The notes below the pieces were generated by a model that worked only from the letters and a program-made list of their open reading frames with translations, searched no databases and was not told the origin of the DNA. Shown in pieces: positions 54,175-63,492 of a stretch of DNA of 64,000 nt (position 1 is its first letter; each line of letters begins with the position of its first letter). The position numbers and the translations under genes are program-made. The stretch comes from Croceicoccus sp. (GTDB lineage: Bacteria > Pseudomonadota > Alphaproteobacteria > Sphingomonadales > Sphingomonadaceae): NCBI GenBank assembly GCA_002694745.1, contig NZMY01000006.1, forward strand, positions 1-64,000, given 5' to 3'.

Positions 54175-54612
54175 ATGATCATGGCCGACACGACGATATT
54201 GGTGCCCGCCGCCGCATTGGTGGTGTGGACGGTGGTGATGTTCTGCTGGATGCTGGTCCACCGGATGGGCTTGTTCCGCCAGCACGGCATCAATGTCGCC
54301 AAGATGCCGCCCGGCGCGATCGGCGGCGACATCGCCCGCGTCGCGCCCGAGGCGAAGGACTGGGTGGCGCAAAACTACAACCACCTGATGGAGCAGCCGA
54401 CGATCTTCTACGCAGCCTGCGTCATCCTGTCGCTGGGCGGGGCGAGCGGGTACGACGTGGGGCTGGCATGGTTCTATGTCGCGGTGCGCGTGGTCCACTC
54501 GGTCTGGCAGGCGCGCGTCAACGTGGTGTCGGTGCGAGCATCGCTTTTCGTCGTGTCGAGCCTGGCGCTGGTGGTGCTGGCGATCCGCGCGTTCCTGTCG
54601 GTGCTGGGCTGA
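54175..54612 (+). CDS. MAPEG family membrane protein
   Basis: A 145-residue protein with four hydrophobic segments and the MAPEG-type middle motif NYNHLMEQPTIFYAAC near residue 71 and FYVAVRVVHSVWQARVNVV near residue 106. Eicosanoid and glutathione-metabolism enzymes of this superfamily are membrane bound; bacterial members are mostly uncharacterised glutathione-dependent transferases or peroxidases. ATG at 54175, with GGGGA upstream; the second Met is at codon 3. It converges on the rlmD-like gene over 9 bases. Confidence 0.85.
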   Translation: MIMADTTILVPAAALVVWTVVMFCWMLVHRMGLFRQHGINVAKMPPGAIGGDIARVAPEAKDWVAQNYNHLMEQPTIFYAACVILSLGGASGYDVGLAWFYVAVRVVHSVWQARVNVVSVRASLFVVSSLALVVLAIRAFLSVLG

Positions 54613-54621
54613 TCGCGCCAA

Positions 54622-55818
54622 TCAACCCCGCACGAACAGGCTGGCGAGTTCCACGTGGGTCGACCAGCGGAACTGGCCCACCGGGCGCAGTTTGACGAGG
54701 CGGTATCCGCCCGCCACCAGCGCGGCGGCGTCCTTGGCCCAGCTCGACGGATTACAGCTGATATAGCAGATGCGCGGTACCGCGCTCTGGGCCAGATAGG
54801 CCACCTGCTCCTTCGCCCCGGCGCGCGGCGGGTCGAGCAGCACCGCGTCGAAGCGGCCGAGTTCGTCGGCCTGCAACGGATTGCGGAACAGGTCGCGGTG
54901 CATGGCAAAGACCTGCCTCTGCGCGATGCCCGCCGCCGACTTGCATGCCAGATGCGCGTCGCGCGCGGCTTCGGCAGCCAGCACTTTCGCGCCGCCTGCT
55001 GAGAGGGCGAAGGCGAAGGTGCCGAGGCCGGAGAACAGGTCTGCGGCATGTTTCGCGCCCGCCAGCCATTCGCTCGCGGCACCGACCAGCGCGGCCTCGC
55101 CCTCTCGCGTGGGTTGCAGGAAGCTTCCCGGAGGCAGCGCCACCGGCACGCCCGACAGGGTGACGGTCGCAGGCTCCGGCTCCCAATGGGTTTCGGGGCC
55201 ATAGCCGTCGTTCAGCGTCAGCCGCGCGAGACCGTTCTGCTGCGCGAAGGCAATCAGCGCCTCGGTCTCGGCCAGCCCCTCGGGCGTGTAGCCGGTGATG
55301 TTGCAGTCGACCCCCTGATCGCAGAGCGTCAGCTGGATGTCGGCGGACAGGCGCTTGCGGCCGAAGCCCGCGATCAGGCGGCGCAGCGGCGCGACCAGCG
55401 CGAAGATTTCGGGCGCCAGCACCTCGCACTGCTGCATGTCGACGATAGTGTGCGAGCGTTCCTCGCGGAAACCGATGCGCGCCGATTTTCCGCGCGCCTC
55501 GGCATGCAGCGTGGCGCGGCGGCGGCTGCGCGGCGGGGAGAGTTCGGCGGGCTCCAGCGTTTCGGGTGTCAGCCCCTGCCCCTCGGCGGCGTTGGCGACG
55601 CGGCTGGTGACGAAATCGCGCCAGCTTTCCTCGTCCAACTGCTGCAGCTGGCAGCCGCCGCATTGGGGGAAATGTCGGCAGGGCGGCTGTGCGTGATGCG
55701 GGCCGGGCGTGATGGTGCCGTCGGGCGCGACATCGTCGCCGGGGGCGGTCAGCGCGACAAAGCGCCCGTCCTGCGTCTGGCCATCGCCCTTGGCGGCGAT
55801 GCGTGTAACAATACTCAT
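54622..55818 (-). CDS. RlmD/RumA-like 23S rRNA (uracil-C5)-methyltransferase
   Basis: A 398-residue SAM-dependent RNA methyltransferase. The N-terminal region has a Cys cluster, CRHFPQCGGCQL, probably for an iron-sulfur cluster. The catalytic domain has DLFSGLGTFAFAL (SAM site) near residue 265, LDPPRAG near residue 330, and ISCNPSSWAKD with the catalytic Cys near residue 355. Family members methylate U1939 (RlmD) or U747/tRNA U54. The start ATG 55816-55818 overlaps the nnr stop (ATGA). ilvD, nnr and this gene form a transcript. Confidence 0.88.
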   Translation of the reverse strand: MSIVTRIAAKGDGQTQDGRFVALTAPGDDVAPDGTITPGPHHAQPPCRHFPQCGGCQLQQLDEESWRDFVTSRVANAAEGQGLTPETLEPAELSPPRSRRRATLHAEARGKSARIGFREERSHTIVDMQQCEVLAPEIFALVAPLRRLIAGFGRKRLSADIQLTLCDQGVDCNITGYTPEGLAETEALIAFAQQNGLARLTLNDGYGPETHWEPEPATVTLSGVPVALPPGSFLQPTREGEAALVGAASEWLAGAKHAADLFSGLGTFAFALSAGGAKVLAAEAARDAHLACKSAAGIAQRQVFAMHRDLFRNPLQADELGRFDAVLLDPPRAGAKEQVAYLAQSAVPRICYISCNPSSWAKDAAALVAGGYRLVKLRPVGQFRWSTHVELASLFVRG

Positions 55819-57242
55819 AGGGCGGCGCACATAGCATCGCGCACCGATTCCGCCAGCATCGCGGCAGTGAAATCGGCACCGGTGCGTCGCGCGGCATCTG
55901 CATGCAGCCACACGGCCTCTGTCGCGGCGCGGAATGCATCGCCCGTGACCGCAAGGCGCGAGGCGGTGAGTCCCGCCAGCACATCGCCCGTGCCCGCGAC
56001 CGACAGCCAGCTGGGCGACGGCGGCGCATAGGCCAGCGCGCCGCCGGGCGACGCGACCAGCGTGTCGGCGCCCTTGGCGATCACGATGGCCCCGGCGGCC
56101 TGCGCAAGGCAGAGCGCGCGGCAGGGTTTGGTGCCCTTGCCCGACAGGCCGAAGGATTTCTCCAGCGCCGCCATCTCGCCCTCATGCGGGGTAAGCACCA
56201 GCGGTGCGCTGCGGTCCGCGCGGTCGGCAGGCCGCAGCAGGGTCGGCGCATCGGCATCAAGCACCAGCGGGTGGCCGCTGGCCAGCGCCGCCTCCATGCG
56301 TTCGCGCGCCTGATGATCGCGGCCAAGGCCGGGGCCGCACAAGACGGCGGCGATACGTTCGTCCGACAGGGCATCGGGCAGCGGCATGTTGCCCGGCGCG
56401 CGCAGCACGACCAGATCGGCGGGCGCATTATACAGCGGTTCCTGCGCCAGCAATTTGACATAGCCCGCCCCGCCCAGCGCCGCCGAGCGCGCAGCCATCA
56501 GCGCCGCGCCCGCCATCGGGCCGGCCACGACGGCGACCAGCCCGCGCCGGTATTTATGCGCGTCTGCCGCGGGTGCCGAGATCGTGGGCTTGCCGATCAG
56601 CCGCGCGCCGCCCGGTTCAGTGTCGCAGCCGATGTCCACCAGCCGCGCCTGCCGCCAATGCGCCATGGCGGGCATCAGGAAATGCGCAGGCTTCCACGCC
56701 CCCAGCGTGATGCACAGGTCGTATTGCGGCAATTCGTCGATCAGCAGTTCGCCGCTGTCGGTCGCGACGCCGCTGGGCAGGTCGATGGCGATGCGGCGCG
56801 CATGCCGCGCCGATAATCCGTGCAGCATGTCGCGCAGCACGCCGGTCACTTCGCGGTTGAGGCCGCTGCCGAACAGGCAATCGACCAGCACCGTTCCCCT
56901 TGCCTCGGCGGCATCGACGACCGGGCCGGAATAGAGCGAGGCCGCGCGTTTCGCCGCATCGGTGGCGGGCGGCAGCGCGGCGATCAGCTGAACCGGAAAA
57001 CCGCGTTCGCGCAGGGTTTCGGCGATCACATAGCCGTCGCCGCCATTATTGCCGGGGCCGCACAGCACGGTGACGGGCGCGCCGCTGGCGATGCGCCAGA
57101 CCCATTCCGCCGCGCCGCGCCCGGCCCGCTGCATCAACGTGTGAACATCGGTGCCCGCATCCATCAGCCTCTGTTCCGCATCACGCATCTGCGCGGCGAT
57201 CAGCACCTGATCGGGCGCGATCGGGTGCGGCTGGTGATGCAT
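55815..57242 (-). CDS. nnr: bifunctional NAD(P)H-hydrate epimerase/dehydratase
   Basis: A 475-residue fusion repairing hydrated NAD(P)H. N-terminal YjeF_N domain (1-215) has GPGNNGGDGYVIAETL near residue 52. The C-terminal ribokinase-like dehydratase (230-475) has LVLTPHEGEM near residue 355 and AGTGDVLAGL near residue 435. ATG 57240-57242 (MHHQPHPIAP) is 13 bases after ilvD; a longer frame with 21 extra residues is not used. Housekeeping metabolite repair. Confidence 0.93.
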   Translation of the reverse strand: MHHQPHPIAPDQVLIAAQMRDAEQRLMDAGTDVHTLMQRAGRGAAEWVWRIASGAPVTVLCGPGNNGGDGYVIAETLRERGFPVQLIAALPPATDAAKRAASLYSGPVVDAAEARGTVLVDCLFGSGLNREVTGVLRDMLHGLSARHARRIAIDLPSGVATDSGELLIDELPQYDLCITLGAWKPAHFLMPAMAHWRQARLVDIGCDTEPGGARLIGKPTISAPAADAHKYRRGLVAVVAGPMAGAALMAARSAALGGAGYVKLLAQEPLYNAPADLVVLRAPGNMPLPDALSDERIAAVLCGPGLGRDHQARERMEAALASGHPLVLDADAPTLLRPADRADRSAPLVLTPHEGEMAALEKSFGLSGKGTKPCRALCLAQAAGAIVIAKGADTLVASPGGALAYAPPSPSWLSVAGTGDVLAGLTASRLAVTGDAFRAATEAVWLHADAARRTGADFTAAMLAESVRDAMCAAL

Positions 57243-57255
57243 CGCCGCAGCCTCT

Positions 57256-59112
57256 TCAGCGGCGATAGAGCTGGTCGACGTCGCGCACCGCCCCGCGTGA
57301 AGCACTCGTGGTCATCGCGGCATAGGCGCGCAGCGCGTCGGACACCTTGCGCGGGCGCGGGTGAACGGGCCTCCACGCGTCCTCGCCCTTGGCTTCCATG
57401 TCGGCGCGGCGGCGGGCCATTTCGGCGTCGCTGATCATCAGGTCGATCGTGCGGCCGGGAATGTCGATGGCGATGGTGTCGCCCGTCTCGACCAGCCCGA
57501 TCGCGCCGCCCTCCGCCGCTTCGGGCGAGGCATGGCCGATGGAGAGGCCGCTCGTGCCGCCCGAAAAGCGCCCGTCGGTGACCAAAGCGCAGGCCGCGCC
57601 CAGACCTTTGGATTTCAGATAGCTGGTCGGGTAGAGCATTTCCTGCATCCCCGGCCCGCCGCGCGGTCCTTCATAGCGGATCACCACGACTTCGCCCGCC
57701 TTGACCTCGTCGCCCAGGATGCCGACGACGGCGGCTTCCTGGCTTTCATAGACGCGCGCGGGGCCGGTGAATTTCAGGATGCTTTCATCGACGCCCGCGG
57801 TCTTCACGATGCAGCCGTCGCGCGCGATATTGCCGAACAATACCGCCAGCCCGCCATCCTGTGAAAAGGCGTTCTCGGCATTGCGGATCACGCCATTGTC
57901 GCGGTCGGTGTCGAGCGATTCCCAGCGGCGGTTCTGGCTGAAGGCGGTCTGCGTCGGCACGCCGCCGGGGGCCGCGGCATAGAAATTGCGCACGCTGTCG
58001 GAATTGGTCTGCGTGATGTCCCAGCGCGCGATCGCCTCGCTCATCGAACGGCTGTGCACGGTGGGGCAATCGCCGTTGATCAGGCCCGCGCGGTCGAGCT
58101 CGCCAAGGATCGCCATGATGCCGCCCGCGCGGTGGACGTCCTCCATGTGCACGTCGGCCTTTGCGGGGGCGACCTTGGAGAGGCAGGGGACATGGCGCGA
58201 CAGGCGGTCGATGTCCTCCATGGTGAAATCGACCTTGGCTTCATGCGCGGCGGCCAGCAGGTGCAGCACCGTATTGGTCGACCCGCCCATCGCGATGTCC
58301 AGGCTCATCGCATTCTCGAACGCGGCATGGGTCGCGATATTGCGCGGCAGCGCGCTCTCGTCGTCCTGTTCGTAGTAGCGCTTGCACAAATCGACGATCA
58401 GGCGCCCCGCCTCGCGGAACAGCGCCTCGCGGTCGGCGTGGGTGGCCAGCATCGATCCATTGCCGGGCAGCGACAGGCCCAGCGCCTCGGTCAGGCAGTT
58501 CATCGAATTGGCGGTGAACATGCCGCTGCACGATCCGCAGGTCGGGCAGGCGCTGCGCTCGATCGCGGTCACTTCCTCGTCGGTATAGCTCTCGTCAGCG
58601 GCGGCGACCATCGCATCGACCAGGTCGAGCGCATGCTCCTTGCCTTTCAGCACGACCTTGCCCGCTTCCATCGGTCCGCCGCTGACGAACACGACCGGGA
58701 TGTTGAGGCGCATCGAGGCCATCAACATGCCCGGCGTGATCTTGTCGCAGTTCGAGATGCAGACGATGGCGTCGGCGCAATGCGCGTTGACCATATATTC
58801 GACTCTGTCGGCGATGATGTCGCGGCTGGGCAGCGAATAGAGCATGCCGTCATGGCCCATCGCGATACCGTCATCGACCGCGATGGTGTTGAATTCCTTG
58901 GCGACGCCGCCCGCCGCCTCGATCTCGCGCGCGACCAGCTGGCCCAGGTCCTTCAGATGCACGTGGCCCGGCACGAACTGGGTGAAGCTGTTGCTGATCG
59001 CGATGATCGGCTTGCCGAAATCCTCGTCCTTCATGCCGGTGGCGCGCCACAGCCCGCGCGCGCCCGCCATGTTGCGGCCGTGGGTGGTGGTGCGTGAACG
59101 ATAGGCAGGCAT
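57256..59112 (-). CDS. ilvD: dihydroxy-acid dehydratase
   Basis: A 618-residue iron-sulfur enzyme of branched-chain amino-acid synthesis, converting dihydroxy-isovalerate and -methylvalerate to the 2-oxo acids. Cluster cysteines are in [11 protein letters not shown] near residue 122 and [15 protein letters not shown] near residue 195. [23 protein letters not shown] and [19 protein letters not shown] are conserved (last two quoted in part). ATG 59110-59112 ([14 protein letters not shown]) is the family start; the upstream extension is rejected. No ilvB, ilvC or leu genes are next to it. Confidence 0.96.
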   Translation of the reverse strand: MPAYRSRTTTHGRNMAGARGLWRATGMKDEDFGKPIIAISNSFTQFVPGHVHLKDLGQLVAREIEAAGGVAKEFNTIAVDDGIAMGHDGMLYSLPSRDIIADRVEYMVNAHCADAIVCISNCDKITPGMLMASMRLNIPVVFVSGGPMEAGKVVLKGKEHALDLVDAMVAAADESYTDEEVTAIERSACPTCGSCSGMFTANSMNCLTEALGLSLPGNGSMLATHADREALFREAGRLIVDLCKRYYEQDDESALPRNIATHAAFENAMSLDIAMGGSTNTVLHLLAAAHEAKVDFTMEDIDRLSRHVPCLSKVAPAKADVHMEDVHRAGGIMAILGELDRAGLINGDCPTVHSRSMSEAIARWDITQTNSDSVRNFYAAAPGGVPTQTAFSQNRRWESLDTDRDNGVIRNAENAFSQDGGLAVLFGNIARDGCIVKTAGVDESILKFTGPARVYESQEAAVVGILGDEVKAGEVVVIRYEGPRGGPGMQEMLYPTSYLKSKGLGAACALVTDGRFSGGTSGLSIGHASPEAAEGGAIGLVETGDTIAIDIPGRTIDLMISDAEMARRRADMEAKGEDAWRPVHPRPRKVSDALRAYAAMTTSASRGAVRDVDQLYRR

Positions 59113-59228
59113 TATCGGGACTCCGGTGGTGTTTTGTTGCGCGGACCGCGCGTTCAGCGGCGCCTCTAGCGCAGGCGCCACTGTAACCGAAGCAAGAAAT
59201 ATTGTCCCGCCCCAATCCTGCGATTGGA

Positions 59229-59960
59229 CTACAGCTTCAGCAGCTCGTCGGTGCGTTTCGCGACATCGGCGATGATGTCGGCCCAGCGCGCCTGTTCGCG
59301 TTCGGTGCGGATCAGGTCGTTGCGCACCTCGATCGCGAGATAGGGGCGGTCATGCGCCTCGCCGTGGCGGTTCATCGTGGCATTGAGCTGCTTGCCCGAA
59401 TAGGGCTCGTTGTCGCCCACGGTCAGCCCGTATTCGCGGAACAGCCGCATCGCATGCGCCGCCGCCTCGCCCTGTTCGTTATACAGCAGGCCGACATGCC
59501 ACGGACGCTCCTTGCCGGGATCGCTGGCCATGGCGGGGGTAAAGCTGTGAAGCGAGAGGATCAGGCTGGGCGCCGCGTCCTCCAGCCATTGCTCCATCGC
59601 GTCGTGATAGGGGTGGTAGAACCGCTTCAGCCGCCCCTCGCGGTCGGCGCCGATATTGCCGGGGATCAGGACGCCGTCGCTTTCCTCGGGGATCAGCCTT
59701 GGATGGTCCTCCTCGCGGTGGAGGTCGACGACGAGGCGGCTGACATTGCCGAGATGTGCGGCGATGCCGTGGCGGCGGGCCATGCGGTCGGCGACCGCGC
59801 CGACGCCGATGTCCCAGCCGATGTGATCGTCCAGCTGCGCCTGCGTGATGCCCAGTTCGATGCCTTCGGGCACGCGGTTCGATGCGTGGTCGGACACCAG
59901 CACGATGCCGCCATGGACGGGCGTGCCGATGCGGCGCCAGCTTTCGGTTTCCTCGATCAT
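59229..59960 (-). CDS. N-formylglutamate amidohydrolase family protein
   Basis: A 243-residue zinc amidohydrolase-like protein. [14 protein letters not shown] carries a metal-binding His/Asp pair, with [20 protein letters not shown] and [10 protein letters not shown] as further family motifs. Some members act in histidine breakdown, but no hut genes are nearby, so the substrate is unsure. The ATG overlaps the ispE stop (ATGA) and it is the last gene after etfQO and ispE. Confidence 0.85.
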   Translation of the reverse strand: MIEETESWRRIGTPVHGGIVLVSDHASNRVPEGIELGITQAQLDDHIGWDIGVGAVADRMARRHGIAAHLGNVSRLVVDLHREEDHPRLIPEESDGVLIPGNIGADREGRLKRFYHPYHDAMEQWLEDAAPSLILSLHSFTPAMASDPGKERPWHVGLLYNEQGEAAAHAMRLFREYGLTVGDNEPYSGKQLNATMNRHGEAHDRPYLAIEVRNDLIRTEREQARWADIIADVAKRTDELLKL

Positions 59961-60787
59961 AAAAGCGTCCCGCTCATCTGCCACCAGCCGGGATGGCGGG
60001 TGGCGATTTCCGCCGCGGCGGCATCGCGCGCCTCGCCGCTTTCGTACAGCGCAAAGCAGCTTGCGCCCGAACCCGACATGCGCGCCAGCCACGGATGGGT
60101 GGCCTTCAATGCGCCGACGATCTGCCCGATGGCAGGGACCAGCGCGCGCGCGCCGTCTTCCAGATCGTTGCGCGCCTTGGGCACGATCTCGCGCAGGCTG
60201 CCCTCGGCCAGCGGGCCCTGATCCAGCCCGTTCCACGCCTTGAACACCGGGCCGGTCGCCAGCGGTTTGCGCGGATTGACCAGCAGAACCGCCATGCCGG
60301 TCAGCTCGCTGTCGATCACGTCGAGGTCGGTGCCGGTGCCGGTGCCGCGTGCGGTCCGGCTGATCACGCAGGCAGGCACGTCCGCGCCCAGCCGCGCGGC
60401 GCGTTCCTGCCAATCGTCGGGCCAGCCATAGGTGTCGCAGATCATGCGGATCAGCGCGCCCGCATCGGCGCTGCCCCCGCCCAGCCCGGCGGCGACGGGC
60501 AGGTTCTTTTCCAGCGTGACGTGCCATCCATCAGGCCCATCCGCACCGGGGCGCGGAAAGGCGTTCAGCGCCTGCATCAATATGTTGTCGCCCACCGGCG
60601 ATCCGCCCAGCGCATCGGCGAACTCGCCCACGACCTGCAGGCGGTCCTCGGCCTGTCCGGTCCTGACCGACAACACATCGCCCGCATCGACGAAGGCGAA
60701 GATCGTCTCGATATCGTGATAGCCGTCGGCCCGCCTGCCCCGCACATGCAGGGCCAGGTTGATCTTGGCATGGGCGATGGCTTGCAA
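59957..60787 (-). CDS. ispE: 4-diphosphocytidyl-2-C-methyl-D-erythritol kinase
   Basis: A 276-residue GHMP kinase, fourth step of the non-mevalonate isoprenoid pathway. The ATP motif PVAAGLGGGSADAGA lies near residue 90; the substrate-side AHAKINLALHVRGRRADG opens the protein and LARMSGSGASCFALYE is the C-terminal GHMP motif. ATG 60785-60787, 13 bases after etfQO. Confidence 0.95.
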   Translation of the reverse strand: MQAIAHAKINLALHVRGRRADGYHDIETIFAFVDAGDVLSVRTGQAEDRLQVVGEFADALGGSPVGDNILMQALNAFPRPGADGPDGWHVTLEKNLPVAAGLGGGSADAGALIRMICDTYGWPDDWQERAARLGADVPACVISRTARGTGTGTDLDVIDSELTGMAVLLVNPRKPLATGPVFKAWNGLDQGPLAEGSLREIVPKARNDLEDGARALVPAIGQIVGALKATHPWLARMSGSGASCFALYESGEARDAAAAEIATRHPGWWQMSGTLL

Positions 60788-60800
60788 GGTCGGTCGCGCC

Positions 60801-62447
60801 CTACATGTTCGGATAGTTGGGTCCGCCGCCGCCCTCGGGAGTGACCCAGTTGATGTTCTGGGTCGGGTCCTTGATGTCGCAGGTCTTGCAGTGGACGCAG
60901 TTCTGCGCGTTGATCACGAATTTGGGATCGCCCTCTTCCACGCCGACGAATTCATAGACGCCCGCCGGGCAGTACCGCGCCGACGGCCCGGCGAAGACCG
61001 GCAGGTTGATCTTCAGCGGGACCTCCTTGTCCTTGAGCTGAAGATGGCAGGGCTGGTCTTCCTCGTGATTGGTGTTCGACAGGAACACGGACGACAGCCG
61101 GTCGAAGCTGATCACTCCGTCGGGCTTGGGATAGTCGATCGGCTTGAACAGGTCCGCGCGCATCAGCTTGTCGCAGTCGCGGCCGTGCTTCATCGTGACG
61201 GGCAGGCCGATCTTGAACGTGCGCATCCACATGTCGGCACCGGCCAGCACCGTACCCAGCGCGCTGCCGAACTTGGCGACGGCGGGCTCGGCGTTCTTCA
61301 CCTTCTTCAGTTCTTCCGCGATCCAGCTTGACCGCAGGGTCGTCTCGTAATCCAGCACCTCGTCGCCCGCGCGCTCGGCGGCGATGGCGGCGGCAACGCT
61401 TTCGGCCGCCAGCATCCCCGATTTCATCGCGGTGTGGCTGCCCTTGATGCGCGGCACGTTGACGAAGCCCGCCGCGCAGCCGATCAGCGCGCCGCCGGGG
61501 AAGGTCAGCTTTGGCACCGATTGCCAGCCGCCCTCGTTAATCACGCGCGCGCCATAGGACACGCGCTTGCCGCCTTCCAGGATCTTGCGGATCTCGGGGT
61601 GCTGCTTCCAGCGCTGGAATTCCTCGAACGGATAGAGATAGGGATTCGCGTAATCGAGCGCGACGACGAAGCCCAGCGCCACCTGCCCGTTCGCCTGATG
61701 GTAGAGGAAGCCCCCGCCCCATGCCTCGTTCTCGGACAGCGGCCAGCCCTGCGTGTGGATGACGCAGCCCGGATCGTAGTTCTTGGGATCGATGTCCCAC
61801 AATTCCTTCATGCCCAGACCATAGGTCTGCGGCTCGCAATTCGCTTCGAGGTCAAAGCGCGACTTCAGCATCTTGGTCAGCGACCCGCGCGCACCCTCGG
61901 CGAACAAAGTGTACTTGCCGTGCAGTTCCATGCCGGGCTGGTAATCCGCCTTGTGGCTGCCATCGGCGGCGACGCCCATGTCGCCGGTGGCGACGCCCTT
62001 CACCGAACCGTCGTCGTTCCACAGGATCTCGGCCGCGGGGAAGCCGGGGAAGATCTCGACCCCCATCCCCTCGGCCTTTTCGGCCAGCCAGCGGCACAGA
62101 TTGCCAAGGCTGCCGGTATAATTGCCGTCGTTCGACATGAACGGGGGCAGCATGATCTCGGGCATGGAATATTTGCCGGTGCGCGTCAGCACCCAGTGGA
62201 GGTTGTCCGTGACCGGCGTTTCGGCCAGCGGGCAGCCGTCGTCGCGCCAGTCGGGCAGCAGCTCGTCCAGCGCGCGCGGATCGACCACCGCGCCCGACAG
62301 GATATGCGCGCCGATCTCGGATCCCTTTTCAAGGACGCAGACCTCCAGCGCCTCGTTCACCTGTTTCAGCCGGATCGCCGCTGCAAGGCCCGCCACCCCG
62401 CCACCGACAATGACGACATCATAGGGCATGGATTCGCGTTCGGACAT
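60801..62447 (-). CDS. etfQO: electron transfer flavoprotein-ubiquinone oxidoreductase
   Basis: A 548-residue FAD and [4Fe-4S] membrane-associated enzyme passing electrons from acyl-CoA dehydrogenases, via ETF, to ubiquinone. The N-terminal FAD motif VVIVGGGVAGLAAAI lies near residue 10. The quinone and membrane part is in the middle. The C-terminal ferredoxin-like domain has CPAGVYE, then CVHCKTCDI, and ends with GPNYPNM. ATG 62445-62447 is used; nine extra upstream codons are possible. Fits with odd-chain or branched-chain acyl-CoA oxidation feeding the propionate operon, though no ETF genes are in the window. Confidence 0.95.
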   Translation of the reverse strand: MSERESMPYDVVIVGGGVAGLAAAIRLKQVNEALEVCVLEKGSEIGAHILSGAVVDPRALDELLPDWRDDGCPLAETPVTDNLHWVLTRTGKYSMPEIMLPPFMSNDGNYTGSLGNLCRWLAEKAEGMGVEIFPGFPAAEILWNDDGSVKGVATGDMGVAADGSHKADYQPGMELHGKYTLFAEGARGSLTKMLKSRFDLEANCEPQTYGLGMKELWDIDPKNYDPGCVIHTQGWPLSENEAWGGGFLYHQANGQVALGFVVALDYANPYLYPFEEFQRWKQHPEIRKILEGGKRVSYGARVINEGGWQSVPKLTFPGGALIGCAAGFVNVPRIKGSHTAMKSGMLAAESVAAAIAAERAGDEVLDYETTLRSSWIAEELKKVKNAEPAVAKFGSALGTVLAGADMWMRTFKIGLPVTMKHGRDCDKLMRADLFKPIDYPKPDGVISFDRLSSVFLSNTNHEEDQPCHLQLKDKEVPLKINLPVFAGPSARYCPAGVYEFVGVEEGDPKFVINAQNCVHCKTCDIKDPTQNINWVTPEGGGGPNYPNM

Positions 62448-62591
62448 GGCAGGCTCCCTCTTCGGCTCTCTCACGAAATCTGTCGGCGCAATGACAGACC
62501 GGTTATTCTACGCTCGCGATTGGACTTGATTGCAGAACGCCGCGTGGTCAAGGGTGGGGGCGAAAAATCGGATTCCCATTCGGGCAGCAAT

Positions 62592-63380
62592 GTGACCACT
62601 TTCAACGATCCCGGGGCTGATCGCAGCGACAATTCGGCACTGGTCGAAAGCTGGTCCGCGTTCTGGGCAGATGCGGGCGTGGACCTGTCGTTCGATGACG
62701 ATCCGCGCGACTGGATCGCCGAAGCCGCGCCCCCGCCCGAAGCGCCCGAGCGCGAGGCAGACGCCCCCCGCCCGCGTCCGGCCCAAGCCGCCCCTGCCGC
62801 AGCGCCCGCGATCGGCGGCCCTTCGGATCGCTGGCCCACCACGCTCCCCGCGTTTCGCGACTGGTGGATGACCGAGCCGATGGTGGATGCGGGCGCCCCC
62901 GCGGGCCGCGTGGCCCCGGTAGGCGAAGCGGGCGCAAGGCTGATGATCCTTGTCGCCGATCCGGCCGACGACGACGGCGATGCCCTGCTGTCGGGCGAGG
63001 ACGGGCGGCTGCTGGACGCGATGCTGGCGGCGATGGGGCTGGAACGCAAAGACTGCTATCTGGCCTCCGCCTTGCCGCGCCCCACCCCCGCCGCCGACTG
63101 GCGCAGCCTGCATCAGGCGGAACTCGGCGCATTATTAAGGCATCACATCGCATTGACCGCGCCGCAGATGCTGGCGATTCTCGGCGGCGAACTGGTCACG
63201 ATCCTCGCGCCGGAGCGATTCGACGCGGCATCCGCGCAGGGCGCTATCCGCATCGAAACCGGCGGAGAAGCGCGGGAAATCCCGGTGCTGGCAAGTTATC
63301 CACTGGCGGTCATGCGCGGCAGACCGCAGGCAAAGGCGCTTTGGTGGCGACGCTGGCTATCGCTCTCTTGCCCGTATTGA
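62592..63380 (+). CDS. degenerate uracil-DNA glycosylase superfamily protein
   Basis: A 262-residue protein of a group annotated as uracil-DNA glycosylase family in sphingomonads. A disordered, Pro/Ala-rich N-terminus (about 45-80) precedes the fold (LMILVADPADDDGDALLSGEDG, given in part; LLDAMLAAMGL near residue 142; LAILGGELV near residue 200; VLASYPLAVMR near residue 235). The catalytic GExPG motif and the four cluster cysteines of family 4/5 enzymes are missing, so glycosylase activity is doubtful. No ATG is available; a GTG at 62592 is chosen tentatively. It precedes a lytic transglycosylase by 112 bases. Confidence 0.65.
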   Translation: MTTFNDPGADRSDNSALVESWSAFWADAGVDLSFDDDPRDWIAEAAPPPEAPEREADAPRPRPAQAAPAAAPAIGGPSDRWPTTLPAFRDWWMTEPMVDAGAPAGRVAPVGEAGARLMILVADPADDDGDALLSGEDGRLLDAMLAAMGLERKDCYLASALPRPTPAADWRSLHQAELGALLRHHIALTAPQMLAILGGELVTILAPERFDAASAQGAIRIETGGEAREIPVLASYPLAVMRGRPQAKALWWRRWLSLSCPY

Positions 63381-63492
63381 CGAAACCGCGCGGCGGATTC
63401 ACCCTTTGTTGAGCAACGCTTTTTACCCTCGGGCGCGGGAAAGCACCCGGTCTTTGCGCTGGCTGGAACAGGCAAGAAGGAATCGCTGATCC

